Notes: a model not told the origin generated them from the letters alone. Shown: positions 1 through 7,040, numbered from the stretch's first letter. The stretch is DNA of 8,438 nt from Bacillota bacterium (GCA_029555925.1 JAKPQU010000011.1:1-8438); one strand, 5' to 3'. A program made the numbers and translations.

Positions 1-39
1 TGACCAGTTATCAGTTATCAGTTATCAGTTATCAGTTAT
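1..39. repeat. Heptamer tandem repeat array (TTATCAG units)
   Basis: Five consecutive copies of the 7-mer CAGTTAT occupy 5-39 (minus strand ATAACTG), preceded by TGACCAG, which is a variant of the same NNNNCAG unit. The array starts at the window edge and may extend further left. It lies about 100 bp downstream of the mfd stop in spacer DNA. The period and degeneracy resemble the short tandemly repeated heptanucleotide (STRR) sequences described in filamentous cyanobacteria. The function is unknown. Confidence 0.9.
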
Positions 40-105
40 AGTAGATTTATAATTTAATATTAACTGTTATTTCTAACTCTTAAACTATAAAACAGCTTTA
101 CCGTT

Positions 106-133
106 CACTGGTCACTGGTCACTGCCCACTGTT
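106..133. repeat. Second heptamer array (CACTGGT-type)
   Basis: Four 7-bp units run without gaps: CACTGGT, CACTGGT, CACTGCC, CACTGTT. The array abuts the mfd stop codon (139-141). On the minus strand the units read as AGTGACC-like repeats. They relate to the TGACCAG unit at the start of the window and, more loosely, to the TGACGC units upstream of mfd. The stretch 40-105 between the two arrays is AT-rich and holds nothing I can identify; no hairpin with a T-run follows mfd. Confidence 0.85.
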
Positions 134-138
134 CATGC

Positions 139-3100
139 TCACTCCAGCAACAATACCAGTACTTCTTCAACAAGCTCCAGCAACCCTTCAGGATCTCTGA
201 TTTCTTTTGTAATAATCAGCTGATTATCGGAAGAAAAACTGGCTTTACCTTCTATTTCTTCGGAAAAATCTCTGAGTTTTCTCTTTGACACGTCGGGTTT
301 TTCATAAAAATCATAGGTAATCCGGGAGCCTGTTGCTTTTATGCGTTCAATCTTTTTCTCCATAGCCATTATCTTTATTCTGGCCAGATTGACGAGATTG
401 TCAACTACTTTCGGAAGTTTTCCGAATCTGTCTTCCATTTCCGAACATATGTCAGACAGTTCATTATAAGCAGAAACTTTCGACAGTCTCTTATAAAAAG
501 CAAGCTGCTGTTTCTTATGACTTATATAAGCATCAGGGATATAACTGTCTACAGGTATTTCCAGTACAGGAGGAGGAAGGGTTCTCTTCTTTTCACCTTT
601 AAGTTCTGCCACTGCATCAGAAAGGAGCTGGCAGTAAAGTTCAAAACCTATCTGCGAGATAAAACCATGCTGCTCTGCCCCCAGTAAATTACCGGCGCCC
701 CTGATTTCCAGATCCTTCATGGCAATCTGATAGCCGCTTCCGAGATCTGTCAGTTCAGATATGGCTTCAAGGCGTTTAAAAGCCTGATCAGAAAGGGTTC
801 TGTCCGGGTCATAAAAGAGATAGGCATAGGCCTGTTTTGTACTTCTTCCAACTCTTCCCCGCAACTGATAAAGCTGAGAAAGTCCGAAACGTTCGGCATG
901 GTTTACAATCAATGTATTGGCATTGGGAATATCAAGACCGCTTTCTATTATTGTAGTACATATGAGTATATCGTACTGACCGCTCACAAAATCAAGCATT
1001 ATCTGTTCAAGCTCTCCCTCATCCATCTGCCCGTGACCTACGGCAACCCTTGTCTGAGGGAAAAGGGATTTTATATAGGAAGCCTCGGAAGTAATGGTTT
1101 CCACCCTGTTATGAAGATAGAAAATCTGTCCACCTCTTGCAAGTTCCCTTGAAATGGCTTCTTTTATTATCTTTTCACTTCTTTTAAGCAGATAGGTTTT
1201 TACAGGCAATCTGTCTTCAGGCGGAGTTTCTATAATACTTATATCCCTCGCACCTACAAGAGACATATATAAAGTTCTCGGTATGGGTGTTGCTGTGAGA
1301 GTCAGTACATCCACTGTTTCTCTGAGCTGTTTCAGCTTCTCTTTATGAGCCACGCCGAATCTCTGTTCTTCATCAATTATAAGAAGGCCCGGATCGGCTA
1401 ATTTTATATCCTTCTGTAATAACCTGTGTGTTCCTATAACCATGTCCACCGTACCGTCTTTAAGCCCCTGAACTACTTCTTTCTGTTCTTTAGGACTCTT
1501 GAAACGGCTCAACATTTCTACAGTGAAAGGATAGGGGGCAAGTCTGTCAGTGAAAGTATTGTAATGCTGCTGTGCGAGTACTGTAGTAGGAACGAGCATC
1601 ATTACCTGTTTACCCGTAACCATTGCTTTAAAAGCAGCTCTTATAGCAACTTCAGTTTTACCGTATCCAACATCGCCGCATATAAGTCTGTCCATTGTGT
1701 TTTTTGATTCCATATCATGCTTGACATCTGTAATCACCTTTTTCTGGTCATCTGTCAGTTCATAGATAAAGGAATCTTCCATCTGTTTCTGCCATTCCGT
1801 ATCTGCCGGGAATATATAACCTTCTACGGCCTGTCTTACGGCATAAAGTTTTATTAAATCTTCTGCCATATCCTGAACTGATTTTGCGACTTTTCTCCTG
1901 ACTTTTTTCCATTCTGCCGTTCCAAGCCGGGACAGTCTCGTCGTTTCCTCGGATCCTCCTATATATTTCGTTATCTTGTAAAGCTGCTCTACCGGTATAT
2001 AAAGTTTGTCTTCTTTTGCAAATATAAGGGATATAAAATCCCTGCTTATTCCTTCCACAACAAGTCTTTCTATACCCTGATATCTGCCAACGCCATGGTC
2101 TTCATGAACTACAATATCACCTGTGTTCAGGTCACCGAGACTTACAGGAGCGGAAGAACTGCTTTTTTTAAACTTCCGCTTTCTTTCCGCAGTGACAGTG
2201 CCTTTCCCGAATATTTCAAGATCTGTCAGGACAAGAAGCTTTTCAGAAGAAAGATAGAATCCTTCAGGAAAAGGTTCTCTGGAAATCACGACTCTTCCCT
2301 CTTCCGGTTCTTCGAGTCCTATTTCCACACCTGCTTCAGTGAGCATTTCGGCAATTCTTCCGGCATAACGGCTCAGTATGACAATAAAATTTCTGTTTAT
2401 AAGGAGTTCATCTATTTTTCTGATAAGTAATTTTATCTGTCCTTTAAACCGTTCGGGAGCTTCCCAGGACATGGCAAAATGACCTGTTTCATGTTCTGAA
2501 GAAGTGTCTGACATATATAATTCAAGAGTCTGGAATGAATTGAGCTTATCGATAAAATCATCCCACTTCAAATAAATTTCATCTCTTCTTGGAAGTACAA
2601 GGCCCTGTTCACTCCTGAAAAAATCCATTTCCTTTTCTCCCGAAAGAAAAGAGGATATTTCCTCTCTGAGCTGTGCCGGTTCATCCATGGAAACAATGGA
2701 ATTTTTCGGCAAACAATCACAGGCAGGCACGAGATTTTGAAAGAAAAAATTCGGATATTCAAGGAGCAGAGAATAGTCTGTTCCGTCCAGGAGAGCAGAT
2801 GTTTTATTTAAAAATTTCTCTTCCAGGAATTCTGCTTCATCATATTTTTTTTCTCTTTTTAGCTGTGACACTCTTTCTCTGAGGCTTCTCTTAACCCTCT
2901 CAACCCCCTGTTCCAGTAATGGAAGATTGCAGATAAACTCCCTTGCAGGGCCGAGGTTCATGGAATTAATATCCTGAAGGGATCTCTGGGTGGAAGGGTC
3001 GAATTCCCTGAGTTCTTCCACCTCATCTCCCCACCATTCAATCCTCACGGGCCTCAGAAGTGTGGGAGGAAACACATCGACTATGCCGCCTCTCTGGGTA

Positions 3101-3633
3101 AATTCTCCCGGGCTGACAACGAGATCCGTCTTTTTAAATCCCATATTCAGAAGTTTCCTTACAGTTTTTTCTATGGGCAACACAGAGCCGGGAGCTATAT
3201 TTACAGTGGAAAAATCCGCTTCTTTCGGAGAAGGAAGAAGCCGCAAAAAGGATTTTACCGGCGCCACAATCAGAGGGTAACTGTCAGATTTATCTTCAAA
3301 CATGGCGGAAAAAAATTTTAATCGTTCCGCTGCAGTACAGGGGTCGTCAACACCTTCGTAATCGGGGAAAAATATGACGTCGAAACTGGAAAACAATGCC
3401 GGTGCCAGACTGCGTATTTCATCGACAAATTGAGACACCTGATACTGGTTTGATGCTATATAAACAAGAGGTCTTTTCAGGGTAATATTAATGGCAGATA
3501 AAAGAAGTAATTTTATCGCTCTCGATACGCCGTAAATTTTTATATTGCCTTTTTCTTCTCTGATAGATTTCAGAATACCGATAAAGTTATCTGATTGAGA
3601 GAAAATATTAAATATGCCTTTTAATGGAGTCAT
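139..3633 (-). CDS. mfd: Transcription-repair coupling factor Mfd (complete)
   Basis: Mfd is a cytoplasmic ATP-driven DNA translocase. It binds RNA polymerase stalled at lesions, pushes it off the template and recruits UvrA for nucleotide excision repair. The protein is 1164 residues, the normal family length. The N-terminal UvrB-like region includes RGGIVDVFPP at 181-190. The RNA-polymerase-interacting domain lies at about 500-565, with VVHEDHGVGRYQG at 508-520. The superfamily 2 helicase core follows: Walker A GDVGYGKT 653-660, DEEQ box 754-757, TATP 780-783, and motif VI QLRGRVGRS 923-931. The relay (TRG-type) segment is at about 957-1000, with EIRGAGNLLG at 976-985, and the C-terminal autoinhibitory domain at about 1020-1164. 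The start is ATG 3633-3631, with a strong Shine-Dalgarno (GGAGGAA, 3647-3641) 7 nt upstream. All catalytic motifs are intact. It has its own predicted promoter at 3760-3788 but lies downstream of the sigma-factor operon in the same direction. Confidence 0.98.
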   Translation of the reverse strand: MTPLKGIFNIFSQSDNFIGILKSIREEKGNIKIYGVSRAIKLLLLSAINITLKRPLVYIASNQYQVSQFVDEIRSLAPALFSSFDVIFFPDYEGVDDPCTAAERLKFFSAMFEDKSDSYPLIVAPVKSFLRLLPSPKEADFSTVNIAPGSVLPIEKTVRKLLNMGFKKTDLVVSPGEFTQRGGIVDVFPPTLLRPVRIEWWGDEVEELREFDPSTQRSLQDINSMNLGPAREFICNLPLLEQGVERVKRSLRERVSQLKREKKYDEAEFLEEKFLNKTSALLDGTDYSLLLEYPNFFFQNLVPACDCLPKNSIVSMDEPAQLREEISSFLSGEKEMDFFRSEQGLVLPRRDEIYLKWDDFIDKLNSFQTLELYMSDTSSEHETGHFAMSWEAPERFKGQIKLLIRKIDELLINRNFIVILSRYAGRIAEMLTEAGVEIGLEEPEEGRVVISREPFPEGFYLSSEKLLVLTDLEIFGKGTVTAERKRKFKKSSSSAPVSLGDLNTGDIVVHEDHGVGRYQGIERLVVEGISRDFISLIFAKEDKLYIPVEQLYKITKYIGGSEETTRLSRLGTAEWKKVRRKVAKSVQDMAEDLIKLYAVRQAVEGYIFPADTEWQKQMEDSFIYELTDDQKKVITDVKHDMESKNTMDRLICGDVGYGKTEVAIRAAFKAMVTGKQVMMLVPTTVLAQQHYNTFTDRLAPYPFTVEMLSRFKSPKEQKEVVQGLKDGTVDMVIGTHRLLQKDIKLADPGLLIIDEEQRFGVAHKEKLKQLRETVDVLTLTATPIPRTLYMSLVGARDISIIETPPEDRLPVKTYLLKRSEKIIKEAISRELARGGQIFYLHNRVETITSEASYIKSLFPQTRVAVGHGQMDEGELEQIMLDFVSGQYDILICTTIIESGLDIPNANTLIVNHAERFGLSQLYQLRGRVGRSTKQAYAYLFYDPDRTLSDQAFKRLEAISELTDLGSGYQIAMKDLEIRGAGNLLGAEQHGFISQIGFELYCQLLSDAVAELKGEKKRTLPPPVLEIPVDSYIPDAYISHKKQQLAFYKRLSKVSAYNELSDICSEMEDRFGKLPKVVDNLVNLARIKIMAMEKKIERIKATGSRITYDFYEKPDVSKRKLRDFSEEIEGKASFSSDNQLIITKEIRDPEGLLELVEEVLVLLLE

Positions 3634-3668
3634 AAGCGGGTTCCTCCGGAAGTATTTATATTAGAATC

Positions 3669-3695
3669 GTGACGCATGACGCTGACCCGTGACGC
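3669..3695. repeat. Third short array (TGACGC units) in the mfd leader
   Basis: TGACGC occurs at 3670-3675, 3677-3682 and 3690-3695, with a variant TGACCC at 3683-3688. This gives four near-identical 6-7 bp units in 27 bp. The array lies between the predicted mfd transcription start and its Shine-Dalgarno, so it would be transcribed in the mfd 5' leader. It resembles the two heptamer arrays downstream of mfd in unit length and in the TGAC core. Confidence 0.7.
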
Positions 3696-3710
3696 GAGGA
3701 CGGATGCTCA

Positions 3711-3748
3711 TTACCGGCAGGACTGATATCAGTCATACAGGTTGGTAA
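3711..3748. promoter_or_regulatory. 14-bp perfect palindrome nested in a longer inverted repeat
   Basis: GACTGATATCAGTC at 3721-3734 is a perfect 14-bp palindrome. It is nested within outer arms TTACC (3711-3715) and GGTAA (3744-3748). It sits between the end of the sigma-factor gene and mfd, roughly 20-30 nt downstream of the predicted mfd transcription start. Neither strand has a T-run after it, so it is not a standard intrinsic terminator. It could be an operator or an RNA structure in the mfd leader. Confidence 0.55.
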
Positions 3749-3759
3749 TAAAGAAAAAT

Positions 3760-3788
3760 ATTATACCATAATTATGCTGTAAAATAAA
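3760..3788 (-). promoter_or_regulatory. Predicted mfd promoter with extended -10
   Basis: On the minus strand TGGTATAAT (3768-3760) gives a consensus -10 with a TGn extension. A weak -35, TTTATT (3788-3783), lies 17 bp upstream and is only a 3/6 match, as is usual for extended -10 promoters. Transcription would start near 3753 and leave a leader of about 120 nt before the mfd start codon. Confidence 0.55.
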
Positions 3789-3793
3789 GAACT

Positions 3794-4321
3794 TCAGGCA
3801 TATTTCCTTATTTTTTCAAGGCTTCTGTGTATTATTGAATAGATAGTATTTTCAGTAATTCCTGTGATTTCCGAAATCTCTCTGCATGATAGTTCTTTTA
3901 CATAATAAAGTTTTAACAGCAGTCTTTCCCTTGAAGTAAGTTCTTCAAATAATTTATTCAACAGGTCTCTGTCTTCCACGCGCTCATAAGGATTGGATAT
4001 ATTTTCTTCCTTTAACTTTCCGAGGAGGTTAAACCTGGTCTTTTTACTTCTCAGATAATTCAGACATTCCCTTCTTGTTACAACAGAAATCCATGTCGAG
4101 AAAGAACATTTTCCCTGAAAACTTTTCAGTTTCCGACAATTATCTTTATAAAGACCGAAAAAAATCTGCTGATATATATCGGCCTCTTCTTCACAGGTTA
4201 AATCAAAGGTCTTCATAACCCTGTAGACAGCACGGGAATATCTTTTTAAAAGCTCATCCCAGGCATGTTCTTTTCCTTCAATACATAGAGAAAGAAGGTT
4301 TTTTTCACAATCCATATTCAT
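3794..4321 (-). CDS. ECF-type RNA polymerase sigma factor
   Basis: This 175-residue protein has the two-domain layout of extracytoplasmic-function sigma-70 factors, which direct core RNA polymerase to a dedicated promoter set. Region 2 spans about 21-95: the segment around EEEADIYQQIFFGLY (44-58) is the usual core-binding and -10 recognition area, and FSTWISVVTRRECLNYLRSK (74-93) is a typical region 2.4 end. Region 4 spans about 125-173: the helix-turn-helix is CREISEITGITENTIYSIIH (146-165), followed by a basic end, RSLEKIRKYA. There is no region 1.1 or 3. The start is ATG 4321-4319; a second ATG lies two codons in. The Shine-Dalgarno is poor and the gene begins 3 nt after the upstream stop, so translational coupling is likely. 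A zf-HC2 protein two genes upstream is the probable anti-sigma. The target regulon is unknown. Confidence 0.9.
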   Translation of the reverse strand: MNMDCEKNLLSLCIEGKEHAWDELLKRYSRAVYRVMKTFDLTCEEEADIYQQIFFGLYKDNCRKLKSFQGKCSFSTWISVVTRRECLNYLRSKKTRFNLLGKLKEENISNPYERVEDRDLLNKLFEELTSRERLLLKLYYVKELSCREISEITGITENTIYSIIHRSLEKIRKYA

Positions 4322-4324
4322 TCA

Positions 4325-5236
4325 TCAGGCCATAGAATTTACATAAATCTGAAACAAACATATGGCCAGAACTTTTCTATTAAATTTTTTCTCCTGGTTT
4401 TTATATATACCGAAACCGATACCTGCTATTAACAGAGGAGCAGTAACAGGATTTAATATAAGCGCAATGGTAGAAGTCAAAAAAGTATAAAACCAGAAAG
4501 GAAGAGTAATCCCCAGAATAGTTGTAAATATGGCATGAATTATTGTTGTTGCAGCAAGGTAAAGACCGAAACCGCATGCTTTTGCCCCCATAAGAGTTCC
4601 TCCTGTAAGTGCCCCGCTTTTAAACATTTTCCACAGGCTTTCCGCAGACAGTTCATTCATATTCAAATCCTTTAATATGCGTGCTCTTTTTTCTTCCGGG
4701 AGTGAGTATATTTCCTCTTTTATCTTTCTCAATATCTTCTCTTCCTCATCAGGAGACATGTTTTTTATAACTTTTTGTGCTTCTTTCCCAAGTTCGTCAA
4801 AGAGTTTTTCCATAACATGTTCCACCAGTTCTTCTCTGGTAAAATTACGGGGCTCCAGTTTATAATCAATTGCAATATCCGTAAGGCACCTGCACACAAG
4901 TTCCTCCACTTCATCTTCATCCATACCGACAGATTTCTTATATCCTGCTTTTTTTGCAATCTTTTCCACCAGTCCCCACCGCAGGTTCAGATAATCGTTT
5001 CCGCGTTTAATCTCTCCTGCATGTCTGTTTATTTCATCCACCATATCCTTCTTTTCAGGAGAAAGTTTTAACAGGCGGCGAATATCAACGAAAGGAGTCT
5101 TTTCAGGTATTTTATCAAGTGTACAGCTTTCCATAGCTCTCTTTAATGTAATGACTTCAAGTGTCGCCGTAAGACCTGCAACATCTTCATCACTCATATT
5201 ATTAATGGCTCCGACAAAATTTCTGCCTATCTGCAC
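4325..5236 (-). CDS. YaaW/UPF0174-like protein with C-terminal membrane region
   Basis: A 303-residue protein. Residues 1-205 are hydrophilic, charged and largely helical, with acidic and basic clusters such as SPDEEEKILRKIKEE (161-175). Residues about 207-278 are hydrophobic and glycine-rich: GALTGGTLMGAKACGFG (208-224), then two or three membrane segments around 225-275. A short basic tail is followed by another hydrophobic stretch (289-303). The order of a helical N-terminal domain, a Gly-rich LxGG..G motif and a hydrophobic end recalls E. coli YaaW and the UPF0174 family, whose biochemical role is unknown. That match is by eye and moderate. The start is GTG 5236-5234, supported by AGAGGAGT 8 nt upstream. 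It begins 14 nt after the putative anti-sigma gene and ends 3 nt before the sigma gene. That position suggests a part in the same signalling unit, possibly as a membrane sensor (inference). Confidence 0.65.
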   Translation of the reverse strand: MQIGRNFVGAINNMSDEDVAGLTATLEVITLKRAMESCTLDKIPEKTPFVDIRRLLKLSPEKKDMVDEINRHAGEIKRGNDYLNLRWGLVEKIAKKAGYKKSVGMDEDEVEELVCRCLTDIAIDYKLEPRNFTREELVEHVMEKLFDELGKEAQKVIKNMSPDEEEKILRKIKEEIYSLPEEKRARILKDLNMNELSAESLWKMFKSGALTGGTLMGAKACGFGLYLAATTIIHAIFTTILGITLPFWFYTFLTSTIALILNPVTAPLLIAGIGFGIYKNQEKKFNRKVLAICLFQIYVNSMA

Positions 5237-5250
5237 GATTTACACTCCTC

Positions 5251-5901
5251 TCAAAAAGATATATTCCTGATTTTCTCCGTCAATTCTCCTGCCAGTTCTT
5301 CTGCTCTTTCCCTCTCCCCTCTGTCCAGGGCATCTTTTATCTCTTTTAACAATTCCCTTTTTCCTCTTTCAAATACCCACATGCCCCCCATAATACCTCC
5401 TGCAAGAAGAAATTGAAACAGTGCTCCGGGAAATGCAAAAGAAGCGGCAATAGCCACAATGCTCCCTGCAAGCCATCTGTTATTCCTTAACATTTCCGGA
5501 AGCCACAGATTGATTTCCCTCCATAGCTCTTTCTGTTCTTCTTCTTCTATGACTATTTTCATGTTACAGTGAGGACAGGTTCTGTCTCCTTCTGAAATTT
5601 CTTTTCCGCATCTGAAGCAGCTTACGGAAAAATTCCGTAAATGCTCCTTTTCCTTCTCTTCCCGGGTAAATACAAGGTAAGGCGGGATTTCCTCTTCCTG
5701 TTCTTTAAGAATATTCTTTAGTTCAAGCATTTCATCAAGACACTTATTACAATCAGCCAGATGTCTTTCCACTTTTTTTCTCTCTTTTTCGGAAAGACTT
5801 CCTTCCAGATATGCTCCGAGCCATTCAGGATCAAGACAGTCATTGCCCGGTTCTTTATCATTTATTAAATTCAGAATTCTTTTTACTTCCTGTTTATCCA
5901 T
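5251..5901 (-). CDS. Membrane protein with zf-HC2 and zinc ribbon; putative anti-sigma factor
   Basis: A 216-residue protein. Residues 22-62 match the zf-HC2 (ZAS) anti-sigma fold, with the LGAYLEGSLSEKERKKVERH stretch (28-47) leading into H47-x3-C51-x2-C54; C22 may supply the fourth ligand. A zinc ribbon follows: C95-x2-C98 and C109-x2-C112. Residues about 143-177 are hydrophobic and could form one long or two short membrane segments. The C-terminal 180-216 is a charged helix. ZAS proteins hold their partner ECF sigma inactive and release it on redox, metal or envelope signals. That role is inferred here from the fold and from the sigma gene in the same operon. The start is ATG 5901-5899, 4 nt after the upstream stop with only a weak Shine-Dalgarno, consistent with coupling. 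The second zinc site behind the finger and the extended C-terminal helix are unusual for a minimal anti-sigma. Confidence 0.8.
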   Translation of the reverse strand: MDKQEVKRILNLINDKEPGNDCLDPEWLGAYLEGSLSEKERKKVERHLADCNKCLDEMLELKNILKEQEEEIPPYLVFTREEKEKEHLRNFSVSCFRCGKEISEGDRTCPHCNMKIVIEEEEQKELWREINLWLPEMLRNNRWLAGSIVAIAASFAFPGALFQFLLAGGIMGGMWVFERGKRELLKEIKDALDRGERERAEELAGELTEKIRNISF

Positions 5902-5905
5902 AAGG

Positions 5906-6592
5906 TTAAAACCTGAAATTTTTATATATAAAATCCTTTACGACAGAAATTTCTTCTCCAAAGGCTATGACGAATATATCCTTCGATACCTTGAATGCCC
6001 ACAGACTGTTTGCCAGTAACCAGAGATTATCATCCAGATATGTCCCTTTAATAAAGGTATTTCTCTTGAAAATGCCGGGGAAGCCGAATACTACACTCTT
6101 TTCTCCTTCAAAATATCCGAAGGCTCCGTCTTTAAGGAGATGAAGTCCTATAGCAGCGGCACATCCTGCTCCTATGGAACCGAAGATTTTTTTCTCTGTG
6201 CCTTTACCTTCCGCATATTCGCTGTAAGTATCGAAAAATTCTTTCATTATCCATAGTCCCATGGCACTGTGAAAGAGAAAATATCTGTGCCATCCTATAC
6301 CGAGTAATTTTATATCAAGATCAGGCAGAGGCATGACAGAGGTAAAAGACAGAATAGCTGCAGGTATTAAAAGCCCTGCCTGAAAAGTCAGTTTTACTTC
6401 AGGAGAAAGATTTTTCCATAAATTCCGGCAATTTCCTGTGATTTCATGGGAGATAGCCGGGCCGGAGTTCATCAGAGAAAGGTTTTCTTTTAAATAGGCC
6501 TGAAGATCATAACTGTAAAAGGGCAAACCTCCCCAGCAAATATTTTCTATTACCATATGTTTGATTATTTTCTTCTTTATGATTTTATCCAT
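5906..6592 (-). CDS. YdjM-like (DUF457-type) putative membrane metal-dependent hydrolase
   Basis: A 228-residue protein with hydrophobic stretches at about 70-90, 100-117, 137-152 and 187-212. The visible motif set is PLPDLD (88-93), then WHRYFLFHS (101-109), then HLLKD (151-155). The YdjM/DUF457 family of inner-membrane proteins predicted to be metal-dependent hydrolases carries PDID, then HRGxTHS, then HxxxD. Spacing and order agree, but the second block is diverged (HRYFLFHS), so the match is by motif only. The C-terminal 157-228 does not look like the family core. It opens the operon, with the predicted promoter directly upstream and the putative anti-sigma gene 4 nt downstream. The start is ATG 6592-6590 with no clear Shine-Dalgarno; ATG at residue 13 is an alternative. 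Enzyme activity and substrate are unknown. Confidence 0.6.
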   Translation of the reverse strand: MDKIIKKKIIKHMVIENICWGGLPFYSYDLQAYLKENLSLMNSGPAISHEITGNCRNLWKNLSPEVKLTFQAGLLIPAAILSFTSVMPLPDLDIKLLGIGWHRYFLFHSAMGLWIMKEFFDTYSEYAEGKGTEKKIFGSIGAGCAAAIGLHLLKDGAFGYFEGEKSVVFGFPGIFKRNTFIKGTYLDDNLWLLANSLWAFKVSKDIFVIAFGEEISVVKDFIYKNFRF

Positions 6593-6594
6593 CG

Positions 6595-6629
6595 ATTAAT
6601 GTATTAATTATTTCCCCTATGATCATAGG
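6595..6629. promoter_or_regulatory. Operator-like palindromes over the operon transcription start
   Basis: CCTATGATCATAGG at 6616-6629 is a perfect 14-bp palindrome. It lies immediately downstream of the -10 at 6632-6637 and covers the predicted start point (about 6625), the usual position of a repressor operator. A second inverted repeat, ATTAAT-GT-ATTAAT, lies at 6595-6608, just before the start codon of the YdjM-like gene. AT-rich DNA makes the second one less significant. Confidence 0.55.
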
Positions 6630-6631
6630 TG

Positions 6632-6661
6632 ATTATACAATCAGTTTTCCGGCACTGTTCT
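6632..6661 (-). promoter_or_regulatory. Predicted promoter of the sigma-factor operon
   Basis: On the minus strand a perfect TATAAT (6637-6632) has a weak -35, AGAACA (6661-6656), 18 bp upstream, overlapping the stop codon of the preceding gene. GGAAAAC, similar to the GGAA-type -35 of ECF promoters, also lies between the two. Autoregulation by the operon's own sigma factor is therefore possible but not demonstrated. Confidence 0.5.
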
Positions 6662-7040
6662 ACTTTTCAATTCTTATACCTTTTGTCGGATGAATTAAAA
6701 ACTCTGTTTTATCTCCTGAATTGCGTATATCTTTTATCATGCCAAATATATAAGTCGGTTTCCCGTTCATTACATCCAGTTTCCCGTCCTCAATAGCTTT
6801 ACTCAGGGGATTATGTTCATTTATTTCTATATAAATGACTCTTCCATCACCGGCACTGAGTGGTATTGAATTATCTTCTCCGAGCAAAAGCAGACCGGTT
6901 TTATTGCCGGTAGGGATAATATGCCCCGATATACCATATAATATTACAGTATCGGCTATTCCGCCTGTCAGGGTGCTGCATATGTGTAATGTATTACCGA
7001 TCTTATCTTTTAAATATTCATATTTGTCGTCCGGATCCAT
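6660..7040 (-). CDS. Uncharacterised 126-residue soluble protein
   Basis: I do not recognise a family. The protein has no signal peptide or membrane segment. It opens with a charged helix (DPDDKYEYLKDKIGN, 2-16) and continues with alternating short beta-strand-like segments and Gly/Asp/Asn turns (about 17-120), which suggests a small all-beta or OB-like fold. No catalytic motif stands out. The start is ATG 7040-7038, with a strong Shine-Dalgarno (AGGGGGGA, 7055-7048) about 7 nt upstream, which supports a real translated gene. It is 102 bp downstream of the nuclease-like gene and 67 bp upstream of the sigma-operon start codon, all in the same direction, so its transcript may come from either its own promoter or read-through. 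Confidence 0.75.
   Translation of the reverse strand: MDPDDKYEYLKDKIGNTLHICSTLTGGIADTVILYGISGHIIPTGNKTGLLLLGEDNSIPLSAGDGRVIYIEINEHNPLSKAIEDGKLDVMNGKPTYIFGMIKDIRNSGDKTEFLIHPTKGIRIEK

Noticed and set aside
1..133. CRISPR array or phage attachment site
   Set aside because: Repeat units are only 7 bp, directly abutting and degenerate, without spacers, integrase or tRNA.
898..3280. Several rightward open frames (for example 898-1152, 1426-1707, 2095-2430, 2673-2882, 2990-3280) inside mfd
   Set aside because: They lie antisense to a fully conserved mfd frame, lack ribosome binding sites and recognisable motifs, and have low-complexity Phe/Ser/His-rich products typical of antisense frames.
3711..3748. 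Intrinsic terminator between the sigma operon and mfd
   Set aside because: The inverted repeat is not followed by a T-run on either strand. No other convincing intrinsic terminator was found in the window.
4677..5071. Overlapping open frames on both strands within the YaaW-like gene
   Set aside because: The longer minus-strand frame has a good Shine-Dalgarno, domain-like composition and operon spacing; the others are shadows with Phe/Ser-rich or patternless products.
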